A DNA stretch of 64,000 bases from Treponema sp. (GCA_009777535.1 WRLP01000010.1:1-64000), one strand, 5' to 3'; numbered from the stretch's first letter, positions 17,469 to 26,315 are shown. Made by a program: numbers and translations. The notes: a model not told the origin generated them from the letters alone.

Positions 17469-17855
17469 TCAGAGGCTCGCCTGGCTCTGGCTTTGCGAAA
17501 TACGTTCCCGCATTTCCTTTATTTTGGCCGTGAACTGCACCTGATCATTTACCTCGAACGGTTCAAGTATTACTCCATGGGCACCGCGTCGAATCCACAA
17601 CTTTACCAGGGGAACTCCCTCTCCGGCTTCTGTAACCGCCGATGGAATTTCCTCTACAAAAAGTACGTCCTCAAGTTTGAATTCCAGAACGGTGGGGCCG
17701 GGACCCAAAGGATCGCATACAAGGATTAGTTTGCCTTTTTCCGATGGGTGCTGCCTTGGATAGCCGGTAAATGAAACACCGTCCCTGGACTGGCCTCTTG
17801 AATACCTTGCGATATTATTAAGAGGCAGCATTTCAAGGAAATTTGAACTATTCAT
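17469..17855 (-). CDS. Conserved hypothetical protein upstream of amrS
   Basis: 128 aa from ATG 17855, preceded by GGAGGAG; an ATG at 17870 would put the ribosome site inside the gene and is rejected. Predominantly beta: LILVCDPLGPGP, FKLEDVLFVEEIPS, KLWIRRGAHGVILEPFEV, ending FTAKIKEMRERISQ with a Ser/Gln tail. No known motif identified. It forms an operon with amrS and trpR under the promoter at 17873-17901. Confidence 0.7.
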   Translation of the reverse strand: MNSSNFLEMLPLNNIARYSRGQSRDGVSFTGYPRQHPSEKGKLILVCDPLGPGPTVLEFKLEDVLFVEEIPSAVTEAGEGVPLVKLWIRRGAHGVILEPFEVNDQVQFTAKIKEMRERISQSQSQASL

Positions 17856-17872
17856 TCTTGACTCCTCCATAT

Positions 17873-17922
17873 AATATACCGTTAAAACCTTAATTGAACA
17901 ATGAAAAAAAAGCGGGTATAAT
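17873..17922. promoter_or_regulatory. Overlapping divergent promoters (amrS operon and nudC)
   Basis: Plus strand: TTGAAC (17894-17899), 17-bp spacer, TATAAT (17917-17922), reading into nudC. Minus strand: TTGTTC (complement of 17896-17901), 17-bp spacer, TATATT (complement of 17873-17878), reading into the 17855 gene. The two -35 boxes overlap, so the promoters probably interfere or share control. Confidence 0.7.
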
Positions 17923-17951
17923 AAAATTAATCATAAATAAGGTAGAATCTT

Positions 17952-18761
17952 TTGAACAAATCCAATGCTTTTTTCTTTCAGGGAGATTTGCTTCTTTTGC
18001 CTCAGGATATTCCAGAAACACAAATAACTGATAAAATTTCCATTGAATTGGCAGAAGTTTTTGCTGATAGAGATATTTTTGAGGTTCCTGCCCCCGCAGG
18101 ATCAGAGGATTCCAGGATTACAGTCGTTTCTGTCAGCGGCGGGCAGCCGCTTCCGGCCGGCTGGAAGAGCATTACGGTAAGGCAGGCGATTTCCCTATTG
18201 AATGCCGGCGGCGGGGAAATAAGCAGCGCCCTTGCCGGCATTCTCCGCTGCTGCCACATTGCCCAGTGGCGGCGTAATTCCCGTTTCTGCGGCGCCTGCG
18301 GGGCGGAGAACAATGACAGCGAAGAAGAACTTGCCCGCTGCTGCCCCGCGTGCGGCAGGGTCGAGTTCCCAAGAATCTCTCCGGCGATAATAACCGCAAT
18401 AACAAATGAAAAAGACGAGATGCTTCTTGCGCATAACAAAAATTTTATTACGGATATGTACAGTCATATCGCCGGCTTCAATGAGCCCGGGGAAAGCCTG
18501 GAACAGACAGTGGTTCGTGAAATCAGGGAAGAAATTAATATAGAAGTTAGGGATATACGTTATGCCGGCTCCCAGCCATGGCCTTTTCCCAGTTCGCTTA
18601 TGATAGGCTTTCGCGCCAAATACTCAGGCGGCACAATCCGGCCGGACGGCATTGAGATCGAAGACGCCAGGTGGTTCAGCAGGGATAATCTTCCCAGGCT
18701 GCCCGGCCCCGGTTCCCTGTCCCGCCGCCTTATCGACCGCTGGCTGGAAGGCGCGTTATAA
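17952..18761 (+). CDS. nudC: NAD(+) diphosphatase / NADH pyrophosphatase, Nudix family
   Basis: 269 aa. TTG start at 17952 with AAGG nine bases upstream and a good promoter. Central zinc ribbon FCGACGAENN...RCCPACGRVEFPR (about 113-145), then the Nudix box AGFNEPGESLEQTVVREIREEI, and the diagnostic NudC SQPWPFPxS motif (GSQPWPFPSSLM). NudC splits NAD(H) into NMN(H) and AMP and removes NAD caps from RNA. Order and length match the family. The 3' end overlaps the convergent gene at 18756 by 6 bp. Confidence 0.92.
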   Translation: MNKSNAFFFQGDLLLLPQDIPETQITDKISIELAEVFADRDIFEVPAPAGSEDSRITVVSVSGGQPLPAGWKSITVRQAISLLNAGGGEISSALAGILRCCHIAQWRRNSRFCGACGAENNDSEEELARCCPACGRVEFPRISPAIITAITNEKDEMLLAHNKNFITDMYSHIAGFNEPGESLEQTVVREIREEINIEVRDIRYAGSQPWPFPSSLMIGFRAKYSGGTIRPDGIEIEDARWFSRDNLPRLPGPGSLSRRLIDRWLEGAL

Positions 18762-20108
18762 CAAACTGCGTTTTATTTCCGTTATCTGCCATTTACCGCG
18801 CCTGCGCTCCAGGGTAAGCTCGTCTCTATGGCGGGTGGGATCTATTTCGCCCGGCAGGGATAATTCATAGGCTGCGCTGTAGCGGATTTCACTTGTTTCT
18901 TCGCTGCCCCAAATGCGCTCAATAACAAGGTCTTTTATGTTAAGCAGCCCCGATTCAGCGTCATCAAAATTGAATTCATAGGCCTGCCTGACCCTTGTTA
19001 TTACAAACAGGTTAAGCGCCAAATCCAAATCGCTCCTGTCCGCTCCTTTGGCAAGGCAAGCATCCATCATTTGATGATCAAGTCCGCTGAAAGAACTGTA
19101 ATAGCTCATAACAACTTCGCCCGAACTCATTCCATTGGTTGTTGGACGCTCTGCGCGGCTTTTTAATATACTGCTGACAGAAAAAAAAGTGATAACAAGC
19201 ACAATCGCCGACACGGCAAGAATAGCCTTGTTGCGAATGGCAAAACGTCTGGTTTTAATCTCTGCGTTTTTTCTTTTTAGAAACTTTTCTTTTTCCCTGT
19301 TAAGCTGCTCTTCCTGCGCGGCGGCAAGTGTGGTAAAAAGCGAAGATGCAGGCGCCGCTGTGCCTGCCGGCATAAGAATCGCCAGCATCTGGTTCAGTAT
19401 ATCTGTGCCGTTTTCACCCGGCTTGCGAATGCCGGCTGCTAACATAAGCGCGGTCTGTATAGGGCCGGCGAGATTTTCGTTCAGGCCGGCAGCCGCGAAT
19501 TTTACAGGGGTAAAATTACCGTCCCTCATATCCTGATGGGCGGCGCTTTCATCGGCGGCGGGGAAGGGTGCGGCCCCGGCCAGGGAGCGGTAAAGCATGG
19601 CCGCCGCGCTGAATGCGGCTGCTTCCATGCCTTCCAGATACTGGCATGTGTAGTGTTCGATTTTTTCTTCTTCCACAGAAATGCAACGCCCGGAAAGACT
19701 TTCCGGTGCGAAGAATACGCTGCCTTCGGGGTGTGAGCCGCCATGGCCGGCAATCAGCGCGGCGGCCGGATTGGGAGTCTGCTTTTCACCAAGGCAATGT
19801 TTTTCCAGGCATAGCCTTGCCCAAATCCAGCGGGCAATGGCTGCCAATGCCGTATCGCCCCCGGCGCTCACAAGCCGGGTAACCGGCTTGCCTTCGAAGG
19901 GGGGCCCCCAAATCAGCATTGAGGAGCTTTCTTCAATTACGCCGGAAGCTGTCCACTTTTCGACCGATCCTTCGGGCGTAACAATAAAGCCGCTCTCTGC
20001 AATGTACTGGGCGGCCTTTGCCCTGGCGAAGGAAGGGGAGTCGAGCCCCGTGTCAAAACACAGGGCTTTTTTCCCTTCAATTTCTGATATGCGAATTCGC
20101 CGCATCAA
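18756..20108 (-). CDS. Membrane protein with kinase-fold-like N-terminus and extracytoplasmic domain
   Basis: 450 aa. The N-terminal 260 residues include YLEGMEAAAFSAAAMLYRSL, AGAAPFPAADESAAHQDMRDG and FAAAGLNENLAGPIQTAL, which resemble the C-lobe of Ser/Thr kinases (the YrlLTGxxPFP...DG.. region), but no HRD, DFG or P-loop is visible, so at best this is a pseudokinase. One transmembrane helix (ILAVSAIVLVITFFSVSSIL, about 298-318) is followed by an NTF2-like extracytoplasmic domain (SSGEVVMSYYSSFSGLD, ending WQITEIKRSLL). It lies 2 bp upstream of hflC on the same strand, so the operon order is hflK-hflC-this gene. Kinase-fold assignment is inference. Confidence 0.65.
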   Translation of the reverse strand: MMRRIRISEIEGKKALCFDTGLDSPSFARAKAAQYIAESGFIVTPEGSVEKWTASGVIEESSSMLIWGPPFEGKPVTRLVSAGGDTALAAIARWIWARLCLEKHCLGEKQTPNPAAALIAGHGGSHPEGSVFFAPESLSGRCISVEEEKIEHYTCQYLEGMEAAAFSAAAMLYRSLAGAAPFPAADESAAHQDMRDGNFTPVKFAAAGLNENLAGPIQTALMLAAGIRKPGENGTDILNQMLAILMPAGTAAPASSLFTTLAAAQEEQLNREKEKFLKRKNAEIKTRRFAIRNKAILAVSAIVLVITFFSVSSILKSRAERPTTNGMSSGEVVMSYYSSFSGLDHQMMDACLAKGADRSDLDLALNLFVITRVRQAYEFNFDDAESGLLNIKDLVIERIWGSEETSEIRYSAAYELSLPGEIDPTRHRDELTLERRRGKWQITEIKRSLL

Positions 20109-20110
20109 TA

Positions 20111-21094
20111 TTACCTGGGCGAATACAAGTAACGGAAATACTCCATGTCCGTGGTAAGAGTCTTTTCAAATTTCGGCATGGTCTGGCGGTAAGATTCTAT
20201 CGCCCTCCAGAAATCATAGAAATTTCTCCTGTCGGGGGTTTGGTTATACGCCGCGGTATAAATACCCGCAGCTTGTGCATCAGCTTCGCCGCGTATTGTC
20301 TCGGCCTGCTGATAGGCGCCTGTTATTATGCTTTCCCTTTCCCTGTCCATTCTGCCCATCCATTCCGCCTTGCGGCCTTCGCCCTCGGAACGGAAAGCCT
20401 GGGCTATCTGATTTCGCTCCCTTATCATACGGGCGTAAACGCTGGGGGTTAGTTCGTCCGAATAGCGAATCTGACGCGTAACAACATCGATGAGTTCGAT
20501 GCCGTATTCGGGAACCATTCGCCGTGAGCGTGCAAGTATTTCCTCGGCAAGATGACGGCGGCCTTTTACAATGGGCTCGTGTCCCGAACCGGGCTGTATT
20601 GTCGAGGTGATGATTTCCGCTTCGATGCCGTCCCCCAGGCCAAGCGAATCGGCGACAGGCCTCTCCATAATGATGTTGGAGTTGCGCACAGATTCACGCA
20701 GGGGATTCTCCGCTACGACGGTACGCACTTCAGAATCGATAATTTCGGCAAGTTTAGAATGAGCCGCATCAATGGTATAAATTGATTCATAAAATTGCTG
20801 AGGATCCGAAATGCGCCAGCGTGCGGTAACATCAACAAATATGAACTGTCTTTCCGCTGTAGGCACAAGGCTGGCCTCGCCGTCCCATGCCATAATCTTT
20901 TTCGGATAACGAATAACTTCATCAATAAACGGCGTCTTTATTTTTAAGCCTGCATCGCTTACGACCCGCACAATCCGTCCGAACTGTACGACAACAGCTT
21001 GCTCACCTTCGTTAATTACATAAAGGGGGCCGGCTACAATAACACCGATAAAAATAACCAAAATTATAATAATGGTAACAATTATTTTTTTCAT
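20111..21094 (-). CDS. hflC: Protease modulator HflC
   Basis: 327 aa. N-terminal helix IIVTIIIILVIFIGVIVAG, then YVINEGEQAVVVQFGRIVR and the SPFH/band-7 domain (FVDVTARWRISDPQQFYES, SEVRTVVAENPLRESVR, MVPEYGIELIDVVTRQIRYS). The C-terminal coiled region (RERNQIAQAFRSEGEGRKAEW) is typical of HflC. HflK/HflC form a large periplasmic-side cage around the FtsH protease and modulate membrane protein turnover. It overlaps hflK by one base. Confidence 0.93.
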   Translation of the reverse strand: MKKIIVTIIIILVIFIGVIVAGPLYVINEGEQAVVVQFGRIVRVVSDAGLKIKTPFIDEVIRYPKKIMAWDGEASLVPTAERQFIFVDVTARWRISDPQQFYESIYTIDAAHSKLAEIIDSEVRTVVAENPLRESVRNSNIIMERPVADSLGLGDGIEAEIITSTIQPGSGHEPIVKGRRHLAEEILARSRRMVPEYGIELIDVVTRQIRYSDELTPSVYARMIRERNQIAQAFRSEGEGRKAEWMGRMDRERESIITGAYQQAETIRGEADAQAAGIYTAAYNQTPDRRNFYDFWRAIESYRQTMPKFEKTLTTDMEYFRYLYSPR

Positions 21095-22068
21095 TACCTG
21101 CCTCCCTGCTGCCTTGCCGCCGCTCCGCCAAGGTTCATCATTGGCAGGAAATTATCCAGATTGCGATCGATTATCGCCATACCTTCTTCGTTTCTGAATA
21201 CTTCTTCGATCATTTCATAGTACAACCGCTGCCTTGTTACTTCGGGAGCGAGGCGGTATTCATTGTAAACAGAATTAAAACGTGCAACATCGCCGTTTGC
21301 ACGGTTTACACGCGCTATCGCATAACCTTCGGCGACCTGAATCATCTGCTCGGCTTCGCCTCTGGCCCTTGGAATTACCTCGTTGTATGCCTGCTGCCCT
21401 TCGTTGATAAGCCGCTCCAAATCCTGTATTGCCTTGTTTACATCATCAAAGGCTTCCTGTACGCCGGCCGGCGGGAAAACATTCTGGAGTCTTACGGCAA
21501 TTACATCAATCCCAAGGCCGTAGCCCCGGAATGTTTCGTTCATGAAGACCGTCGCTGCCGCTTCGATGGCGCTGCGTTCAATTCCCATTATGTTCATAAT
21601 CGCGCGGTCGCCTACGAGCATATTAATCGCCGATCTGGAAACATCGCGGATAGTACGTCCCTGTTCCTGCACATTAAAAACCCATGCTCTGGAATCGGAT
21701 ACCCTGTACTGAATGATCCACTCTACATCGACGATATTAAGATCGCCTGTTAACATGGTGAACTCGCTGGCCTGGCTTGTGTAAACCGGCCTTGCGCCTC
21801 TTTGCTGGGTGCGAAATCCGAATTCCTCTGTTTGTACAGCTCTTACATTTACTGTATAGTTGTGATCAATGCCGAATGGTAATTTGAACTGTAATCCCGG
21901 CCCTTTGGTACCGATGTACCTTCCAAAACGGGTGATTACCGCTTCTTCCGCCTGATCAACAATAAAGATGCTGGTTCCCAGCATGACTACCACAAGAATC
22001 CCAAGCAAAATCATGGCGATCTTTGCCGGTCGCATTTTGCCGAGTTTTGGCGGGGTAAATTTTATCAT
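21094..22068 (-). CDS. hflK: FtsH modulator HflK
   Basis: 324 aa. One N-terminal helix (IAMILLGILVVVMLGTSIFIV), then VDQAEEAVITRFGRYIGT and an SPFH domain ending with GYGLGIDVIAVRLQNVFPPAGVQEAFDDV, the HflK hallmark. The Gly/Pro-rich N-terminal extension of E. coli HflK is short here. GGAGG lies just upstream of ATG 22068. First gene of the hflK-hflC-18756 operon. Confidence 0.93.
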   Translation of the reverse strand: MIKFTPPKLGKMRPAKIAMILLGILVVVMLGTSIFIVDQAEEAVITRFGRYIGTKGPGLQFKLPFGIDHNYTVNVRAVQTEEFGFRTQQRGARPVYTSQASEFTMLTGDLNIVDVEWIIQYRVSDSRAWVFNVQEQGRTIRDVSRSAINMLVGDRAIMNIMGIERSAIEAAATVFMNETFRGYGLGIDVIAVRLQNVFPPAGVQEAFDDVNKAIQDLERLINEGQQAYNEVIPRARGEAEQMIQVAEGYAIARVNRANGDVARFNSVYNEYRLAPEVTRQRLYYEMIEEVFRNEEGMAIIDRNLDNFLPMMNLGGAAARQQGGR

Positions 22069-22151
22069 TTGCGCCTCCTGTACTTAGTATAACAGGTAAT
22101 GGGAAAAAAAGGTACAGACAGTCCAATGAACAAATCCGGACGGATTGCCCG

Positions 22152-22637
22152 TCAGGCAGGCCATCCAACCGGAGCAGTTACATTATTGTAAACTCCCGTA
22201 ATTTTTCGGGCGTAGAACTGTCCGTATTGTTTATCATGAATGGCAATGTGGGTTAATACCCAGTCCCTCAGAAAGCGGGCAAAATTATTCGGCACAAATT
22301 TATTGCCGGATTCAAAGTTACGCGCTTTTTGCAGTACCTCCATGATAAATTCCTCATGTTGGATTTTATGGCTTCCCAGGCCTGGGTAACCCATTTGCTG
22401 CAGCAATTGCTCCTCATGCCTAAAATGCAGGCGAATGTACTCCACCGATTTCTGGATACTTGCTTTGAAATACTCCCTTGCGGCCGCTTCCCCTTCCAGG
22501 CACGCAAGGAACAGGGCATTTGTCATTTTCAGCAATTCCAGATGCTGTGCGTCCATAATGGCAATCCCTACCGACAGTCTTTTGTCCCACTCTACAAGGT
22601 CTTTGTTTTTTGATACATTGGTGTTTTTTAAATTCAT
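22152..22637 (-). CDS. Bacteriohemerythrin
   Basis: 161 aa. Di-iron ligands occur in family order: AIMDAQHLELL, YIRLHFRHEEQLLQQMG (HxxxE), KIQHEEF and LTHIAIHDKQYGQFY (HxxxxD). These fold as a four-helix bundle binding O2 at a diiron site, used for oxygen transport or sensing; a soluble, single-domain protein here. In an anaerobe it may act in oxygen scavenging. Transcribed divergently from pfk; the putative minus promoter is weak. Confidence 0.9.
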   Translation of the reverse strand: MNLKNTNVSKNKDLVEWDKRLSVGIAIMDAQHLELLKMTNALFLACLEGEAAAREYFKASIQKSVEYIRLHFRHEEQLLQQMGYPGLGSHKIQHEEFIMEVLQKARNFESGNKFVPNNFARFLRDWVLTHIAIHDKQYGQFYARKITGVYNNVTAPVGWPA

Positions 22638-22684
22638 ACTATAATTCTAGTATTGATTTGAATGGCCGGTTGTGTTTCTTTCAA

Positions 22685-22713
22685 TTGATTTTGGCCCATT
22701 TTGGTTGTATAGT
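22685..22713 (+). promoter_or_regulatory. Promoter of the phosphofructokinase gene
   Basis: TTGATT (22685-22690), 17-bp spacer, TATAGT (22708-22713), with GAGGTGG and ATG 22734 downstream. Confidence 0.6.
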
Positions 22714-22733
22714 AAGATTATGAGGTGGAATCC

Positions 22734-24065
22734 ATGGGTAGTAGTTTAGATTTTGCGATAGAGACACTGGGCAAGCGCAGCATTAAATCGCCGATAGTTA
22801 TGTCCACGGTAGTTGGGGATAAAATTGCCAATTATGTTACAGATGATACATATGTGCGTCTTTCGATTTCGGTAAAACCGGGTGCGCAGCAGCCGGTTAA
22901 AAAAAATCAGATACTTGAATGTGCCGGCCCGCGGGAGTATATCTATTTTACTCCGGCGCATGTTCATGCGGGTATTGTAAGCTGCGGCGGACTGTGCCCC
23001 GGGATAAATGATGTTATTAGGGCCATTGTAAGGTGCCTGTGGTACCGCTACGGGGTTACACGGATTTCCGGAATCCGTTACGGTTACAGGGGCTTTTTGC
23101 CGGAATCCCCGTTCGGAATAAGGCAGCTCGATCCGGATTCTGTAGATGATATTCATAAACTTGGGGGAACCTATCTGGGAAGCTCACGCGGCGGAGGCAA
23201 GGAAGTTACAAAGATCGTGGATGCGATGGAGAAACTCAATCTTAACATGCTTTTTACCATCGGCGGTGACGGTACTCAGCGCGGCTTGCTGGATATTGCA
23301 GAAGAAGTTAACAGGAGAAAACTGAAAATCGCCCTTTTGGGTATACCAAAAACCGTTGACAATGACTTTTACCTGATAGACCGTTCTTTCGGCTTTAACA
23401 CCGCTGTTGACAAGGCCGTGGAAGTCGTGGCGGCAGCCCACATGGAAGCGTCGTCGGCGATCAATGGCATAGGCCTCGTAAAGGTGATGGGCAGGGAGTC
23501 CGGCTACATTGCCGCGTGCACAGCCCTCGCAAGCCACGAAGTGAATTTTGTCCTGATACCGGAAGTTCCTTTTAACCTTGAAGGATACAACGGCTTTTTG
23601 GTGCATCTGGAAGAACGGCTGAAAAAACGAAAGCATGCGGTGATCATAGTAGCCGAGGGAGCCTTGCAGGATCAGCTTTTGACAGAGAAGAAAACCGATG
23701 CCAGCGGCAACTTAAAGATGGCGGATGTAGGAACCTATCTTCGCGACAGGATCATCAAACATTTTGATGAAAGAAAAGTGGAGATAAATCTGAAGTATAT
23801 CGATCCCAGTTATGCGATACGTTCCACAGCGGCAAATCCCAACGACTCGCTTTACTGCGAGCGCCTTGGAAACGCCGCCGTTCATGCCGCCATGGCAGGG
23901 AAAACAAAACTGATAATCGGCCTTGTTAACAATGAATTTGTCCATCTGCCCATCAGGGCGGTAATTTCCCAGCGCAGCCATGTTGACCCGGAAGGCAATC
24001 TGTGGCGGGATACCCTGGACGCTACCCACCAGCCGGCCCTGATGGTGAACCAGTTCGGGAAGTAG
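22734..24065 (+). CDS. 6-phosphofructokinase, plant/spirochaete-type group
   Basis: 443 aa. Start at ATG 22734 fits GAGGTGG five bases upstream; a GTG at 22725 lies inside that site. [53 protein letters not shown] and [10 protein letters not shown] match the PFK superfamily. The residue pattern GGDGT favours ATP rather than PPi as donor (PPi enzymes usually have GGDD), while PKTVDND is common to this long clade. It phosphorylates fructose-6-phosphate in glycolysis. Length (about 445) matches Entamoeba/Borrelia-type enzymes rather than the 320-aa bacterial PfkA. Donor specificity is inferred. Confidence 0.88.
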   Translation: MGSSLDFAIETLGKRSIKSPIVMSTVVGDKIANYVTDDTYVRLSISVKPGAQQPVKKNQILECAGPREYIYFTPAHVHAGIVSCGGLCPGINDVIRAIVRCLWYRYGVTRISGIRYGYRGFLPESPFGIRQLDPDSVDDIHKLGGTYLGSSRGGGKEVTKIVDAMEKLNLNMLFTIGGDGTQRGLLDIAEEVNRRKLKIALLGIPKTVDNDFYLIDRSFGFNTAVDKAVEVVAAAHMEASSAINGIGLVKVMGRESGYIAACTALASHEVNFVLIPEVPFNLEGYNGFLVHLEERLKKRKHAVIIVAEGALQDQLLTEKKTDASGNLKMADVGTYLRDRIIKHFDERKVEINLKYIDPSYAIRSTAANPNDSLYCERLGNAAVHAAMAGKTKLIIGLVNNEFVHLPIRAVISQRSHVDPEGNLWRDTLDATHQPALMVNQFGK

Positions 24066-24158
24066 GAGAAGTTAGATAAAAGAGAAAAAGCTAAAAGGGA
24101 GAACAATAGAAAAATTTTTCTCTCGCAAAGGCGCAAAGTTATCGAATCAGTCTTTTTG

Positions 24159-24854
24159 CTATTCGTGCTCAATAATTACCGTGATTGCAGTTTGTGTTAC
24201 CGTATAGGGTATGTAACCGTAATCGCTAATCCAGCCCCCACCTCTAAAGCCATTGCCCCAGTTGGAGTCATAAGTATTTGTTGGGCTTACTCCATAACCG
24301 GCTGCCCCTACCGGAACTTTGACTGTAACCGTTTTTGCAGGAACTGCATCACTAACAAAGTATCTTCCAAAAATATTAGCACCTAATGAGGGAGGCGTTG
24401 TTTCCCTAAGAGTAACGGTTAGCGGCATGTCTCCGGTAACACTAAAGGCATAGTTTCCTATATCAGTAACCGCAGGAATATTAATATTAGTTAGGCTGAT
24501 GCAACCACGGAAAGCCATTTTACCTACTCTGGTTACCACAGGGAAGAATACGCTGACCAAGCTTTCACACCACATGAATGCATTATCGCCGATAGTTTCT
24601 GCAAGCGGTAAATCAGCGTTGATTAAGCTTGTACAATTGATGAAGGTTCCCGCACCAATACTGATTACCGCAGGGAAGGATACACTGGTTAAACTGGTGC
24701 AAAAAAGGAAAGCTCCATCAATTAACAAAGTGCCAGAGCCGATGTTGGTGGCGGTCATAGTTCCCAAATCAATAGCCAAGGGAAGATAAATAGGAGTTGA
24801 TATTGTACCACCGTTAGCAGATGTCAGATTTGTATAATTAACCCTTGTTTTCAT
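24159..24854 (-). CDS. BspA-like leucine-rich-repeat protein without a signal peptide
   Basis: 231 aa. Repeats such as GAFLFCTSLTSVSFPAVISI, GTFINCTSLINADLPLAETI and MAFRGCISLTNINIPAVTDI are BspA/LRR_5-type leucine-rich units of about 23 aa. The C-terminus (TVTVKVPVGAAGYG, WISDYGYIPYTV, ITVIIEHE) is a typical closing module. It opens MKTRVNYTNL with no hydrophobic signal. Its first six codons and ribosome site closely match the 5' end of the lipoprotein gene at 30867 (ATGAAAACAAGG plus a similar upstream GGAAGATTAC), so the signal-peptide region may have been deleted by recombination. Between the pfk stop and this gene is about 90 bp of purine-rich sequence. Confidence 0.75.
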   Translation of the reverse strand: MKTRVNYTNLTSANGGTISTPIYLPLAIDLGTMTATNIGSGTLLIDGAFLFCTSLTSVSFPAVISIGAGTFINCTSLINADLPLAETIGDNAFMWCESLVSVFFPVVTRVGKMAFRGCISLTNINIPAVTDIGNYAFSVTGDMPLTVTLRETTPPSLGANIFGRYFVSDAVPAKTVTVKVPVGAAGYGVSPTNTYDSNWGNGFRGGGWISDYGYIPYTVTQTAITVIIEHE

Positions 24855-24868
24855 GTAATCTTCCGTAA

Positions 24869-24940
24869 TTTAACCACAATATCCCATGGTTATTGATAAT
24901 TTAACCATCAAATATAGTTTAAGTCAAGGTTTTAACCATC
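24869..24940. promoter_or_regulatory. Repeated TTTAACCA motifs, candidate operator
   Basis: TTTAACCA occurs at 24869, TTTAACCATC at 24900 and again at 24931; an inverted TGGTTA at 24887-24892 makes a palindrome with 24902-24907. The cluster lies between the divergent LRR gene and the XRE regulator, a usual place for autoregulator sites. Confidence 0.5.
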
Positions 24941-24961
24941 ATTTTTAAGTAGTCTGTCTTT

Positions 24962-25318
24962 ATGAGTTTTAGGGATAATCTAAGAGAAGCCATAGATTAC
25001 TGTGGTTTGGAGCAGAAAGAATTATCTTATTTATCTAAAATACCACTTCGAAGTATTGAAAGCTATCTAAGGAAAAATTCATCTATTCCCTCCGCGGATA
25101 AAGCGGTAAAGATTGCTCAGATACTTGGTGTTACTGTCGAATTTCTGGTAACAGGAAAAAAGCCGCCGGCAGGAACTTCCGCTGTAACGGATCCCGAAAT
25201 TCAGAAATTAATTAGAAATATTAAAAAGCTGCCAAAAGCATCACAGCGCATAGTGATAAAAAATGCAACAAATCTTGTCGAAATTTTAAAAGTGGTGACA
25301 GACATCGCCCCCCAGTGA
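24962..25318 (+). CDS. XRE family helix-turn-helix regulator
   Basis: 118 aa. The N-terminal HTH_3-like fold shows LREAIDYCGLEQKELSYLSKIPLRSIESYLRKNSSIPSADKAVKIAQILGVTVEFLVTG split over the first 66 residues. The C-terminal half (DPEIQKLIRNIKKLPKASQRIVIKNATNLVEILK) is helical and probably dimerises. No strong SD is seen. The gene is divergent from the LRR gene with repeated motifs between them, so it may control one or both. Such regulators are common on mobile DNA. Confidence 0.8.
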   Translation: MSFRDNLREAIDYCGLEQKELSYLSKIPLRSIESYLRKNSSIPSADKAVKIAQILGVTVEFLVTGKKPPAGTSAVTDPEIQKLIRNIKKLPKASQRIVIKNATNLVEILKVVTDIAPQ

Positions 25319-25470
25319 CAGATGCCATTTTCAGTTTGGGAAGCAGGAAGTTAAAAGATAAAAAGTTAAAAGGAAAAGAGAGAAGTGGACCTCCACAACT
25401 TGAGGTGCCAATTTGGTACTTCAAGTCTGAAAGTTCACTCCTTGATAGAAGCGGGGGTATTGTATTTGTC
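25319..25470. other. Intergenic stretch with a hairpin
   Basis: ACTTGAGGTGCC (about 25398-25409) pairs imperfectly with GGTACTTCAAGT; the sequence before it is purine-rich (AAGTTAAAAGATAAAAAGTT). No gene seen. The hairpin has no T-run, so a terminator role is doubtful. Confidence 0.35.
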
Positions 25471-25499
25471 TTGTAATCCAGCGTAAGGTTTGTTATAAT
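25471..25499 (+). promoter_or_regulatory. Promoter for antitoxin gene with -10 close to the start codon
   Basis: TTGTAA (25471-25476), 17-bp spacer, TATAAT (25494-25499), then seven bases to ATG 25507 and no Shine-Dalgarno, which would give a leaderless mRNA. Confidence 0.65.
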
Positions 25500-25506
25500 C
25501 TTGAAT

Positions 25507-25737
25507 ATGAAGACTTTAAATATTGCCATTTCTGACGTGGAGTATTCAAAATTTGGCATTACAAGCAATTTTCTGTCATTCTCTGACTTCATTGATATGG
25601 TCAGCAGAGAATTGATGAGAGGAAATCTTGAAACTGCTGTCAAAACAGCAGAGGCTAACGGTCTTTCATCCATGACAATGAATCACATCACTGCAGAAGT
25701 AAAAGCTATCCGTCAAAGTGCAAAAAATTATAGTTGA
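25507..25737 (+). CDS. Antitoxin-like protein of a PIN-type TA module
   Basis: 76 aa from ATG 25507; a TTG six bases earlier is less likely. MKTLNIAISDVEYSKFGI, FLSFSDFIDMVSRELMRG and AEVKAIRQSAKNYS are seen. The C-terminal AIRxxAKNYS and the overlap with a PIN reading frame (GTG 25718) match a small family of antitoxins paired with PIN-domain RNases. The toxin partner here is truncated, so the antitoxin is probably an orphan relic. A second decayed copy of its central motif lies at 26132-26212. Confidence 0.65.
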   Translation: MKTLNIAISDVEYSKFGITSNFLSFSDFIDMVSRELMRGNLETAVKTAEANGLSSMTMNHITAEVKAIRQSAKNYS

Positions 25738-25825
25738 CACCAATGTTATTGTTCCCGCACTTATTCAAAAAAGTTATCCTTATCGCAATCTCGCATCTGT
25801 TATCTGCAACGTAACTTGTACTTAA
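25718..25825 (+). pseudogene. Truncated PIN-domain toxin
   Basis: A GTG start overlapping the antitoxin by 20 bp reads QKIIVDTNVIVPALIQK then YPYRNLASVICNV and stops after 35 codons. IVDTNVIVPAL is the PIN first-strand motif with the catalytic Asp, and complete PIN proteins are about 130 aa, so only the first quarter remains. The following sequence switches abruptly to unrelated DNA and a palindromic element. Confidence 0.7.
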
Positions 25826-25944
25826 GTGTCCACAAATTACACGGAGATGGGTAAAAAACTTAACATCCGTGTAAGGCCTCCCTTCGGTCGGCGAACCGAT
25901 AGGAAAGGATATAATGGGCGCAAGCGCCCGGCGGCTTCAAGAGG

Positions 25945-26075
25945 GGAACCTTCGCCTGACTACTTAATGTGAACGGAATTAGGTTAATAAATAACGATGT
26001 AAAGCATTATTTATTAAAACGTTAATAATAACTTATTCCCTGTGGCATTAAGTAGTCAGGCTCAGTTGAGGTTCC
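25945..26075. repeat. Palindromic MITE-like element
   Basis: GCCTGACTACTTAATG (25954-25969) is exactly complementary to 26046-26061, with outer GGAACC/GGTTCC pairs at 25945 and 26070. Inside, TTAATAAATAA and TTATTTATTAA also pair. The rest of 25826-26131 has no gene. Confidence 0.7.
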
Positions 26076-26131
26076 GTGGACTTCACGTCTTTACTGTGGC
26101 TGAACGTTTGGCGGTTGTGGCGTAATGAAAC

Positions 26132-26212
26132 ATGATGGAATTGAATACCGTTTTTGCCAACATTCCGTCATTCTCTGACTTTATCAATATGGTCAGTAGG
26201 GAAAATTATTAA
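26132..26212 (+). pseudogene. Remnant of the same antitoxin family
   Basis: ATG 26132 reads MMELNTVFANIP, then SFSDFINMVSRE, and stops 2 codons later. The motif SFSDFIxMVSRE is the core of the antitoxin at 25507, showing a second decayed copy. Confidence 0.6.
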
Positions 26213-26315
26213 ACAGAGAATTAACCGGAAATTTTATTTTTGCAGAGGTAGATAGCAGGTAAGATAAAAGAGAGGTGACTTGCCTTTCCACCCCTTCTCC
26301 TTTCCTTGCAGATAA

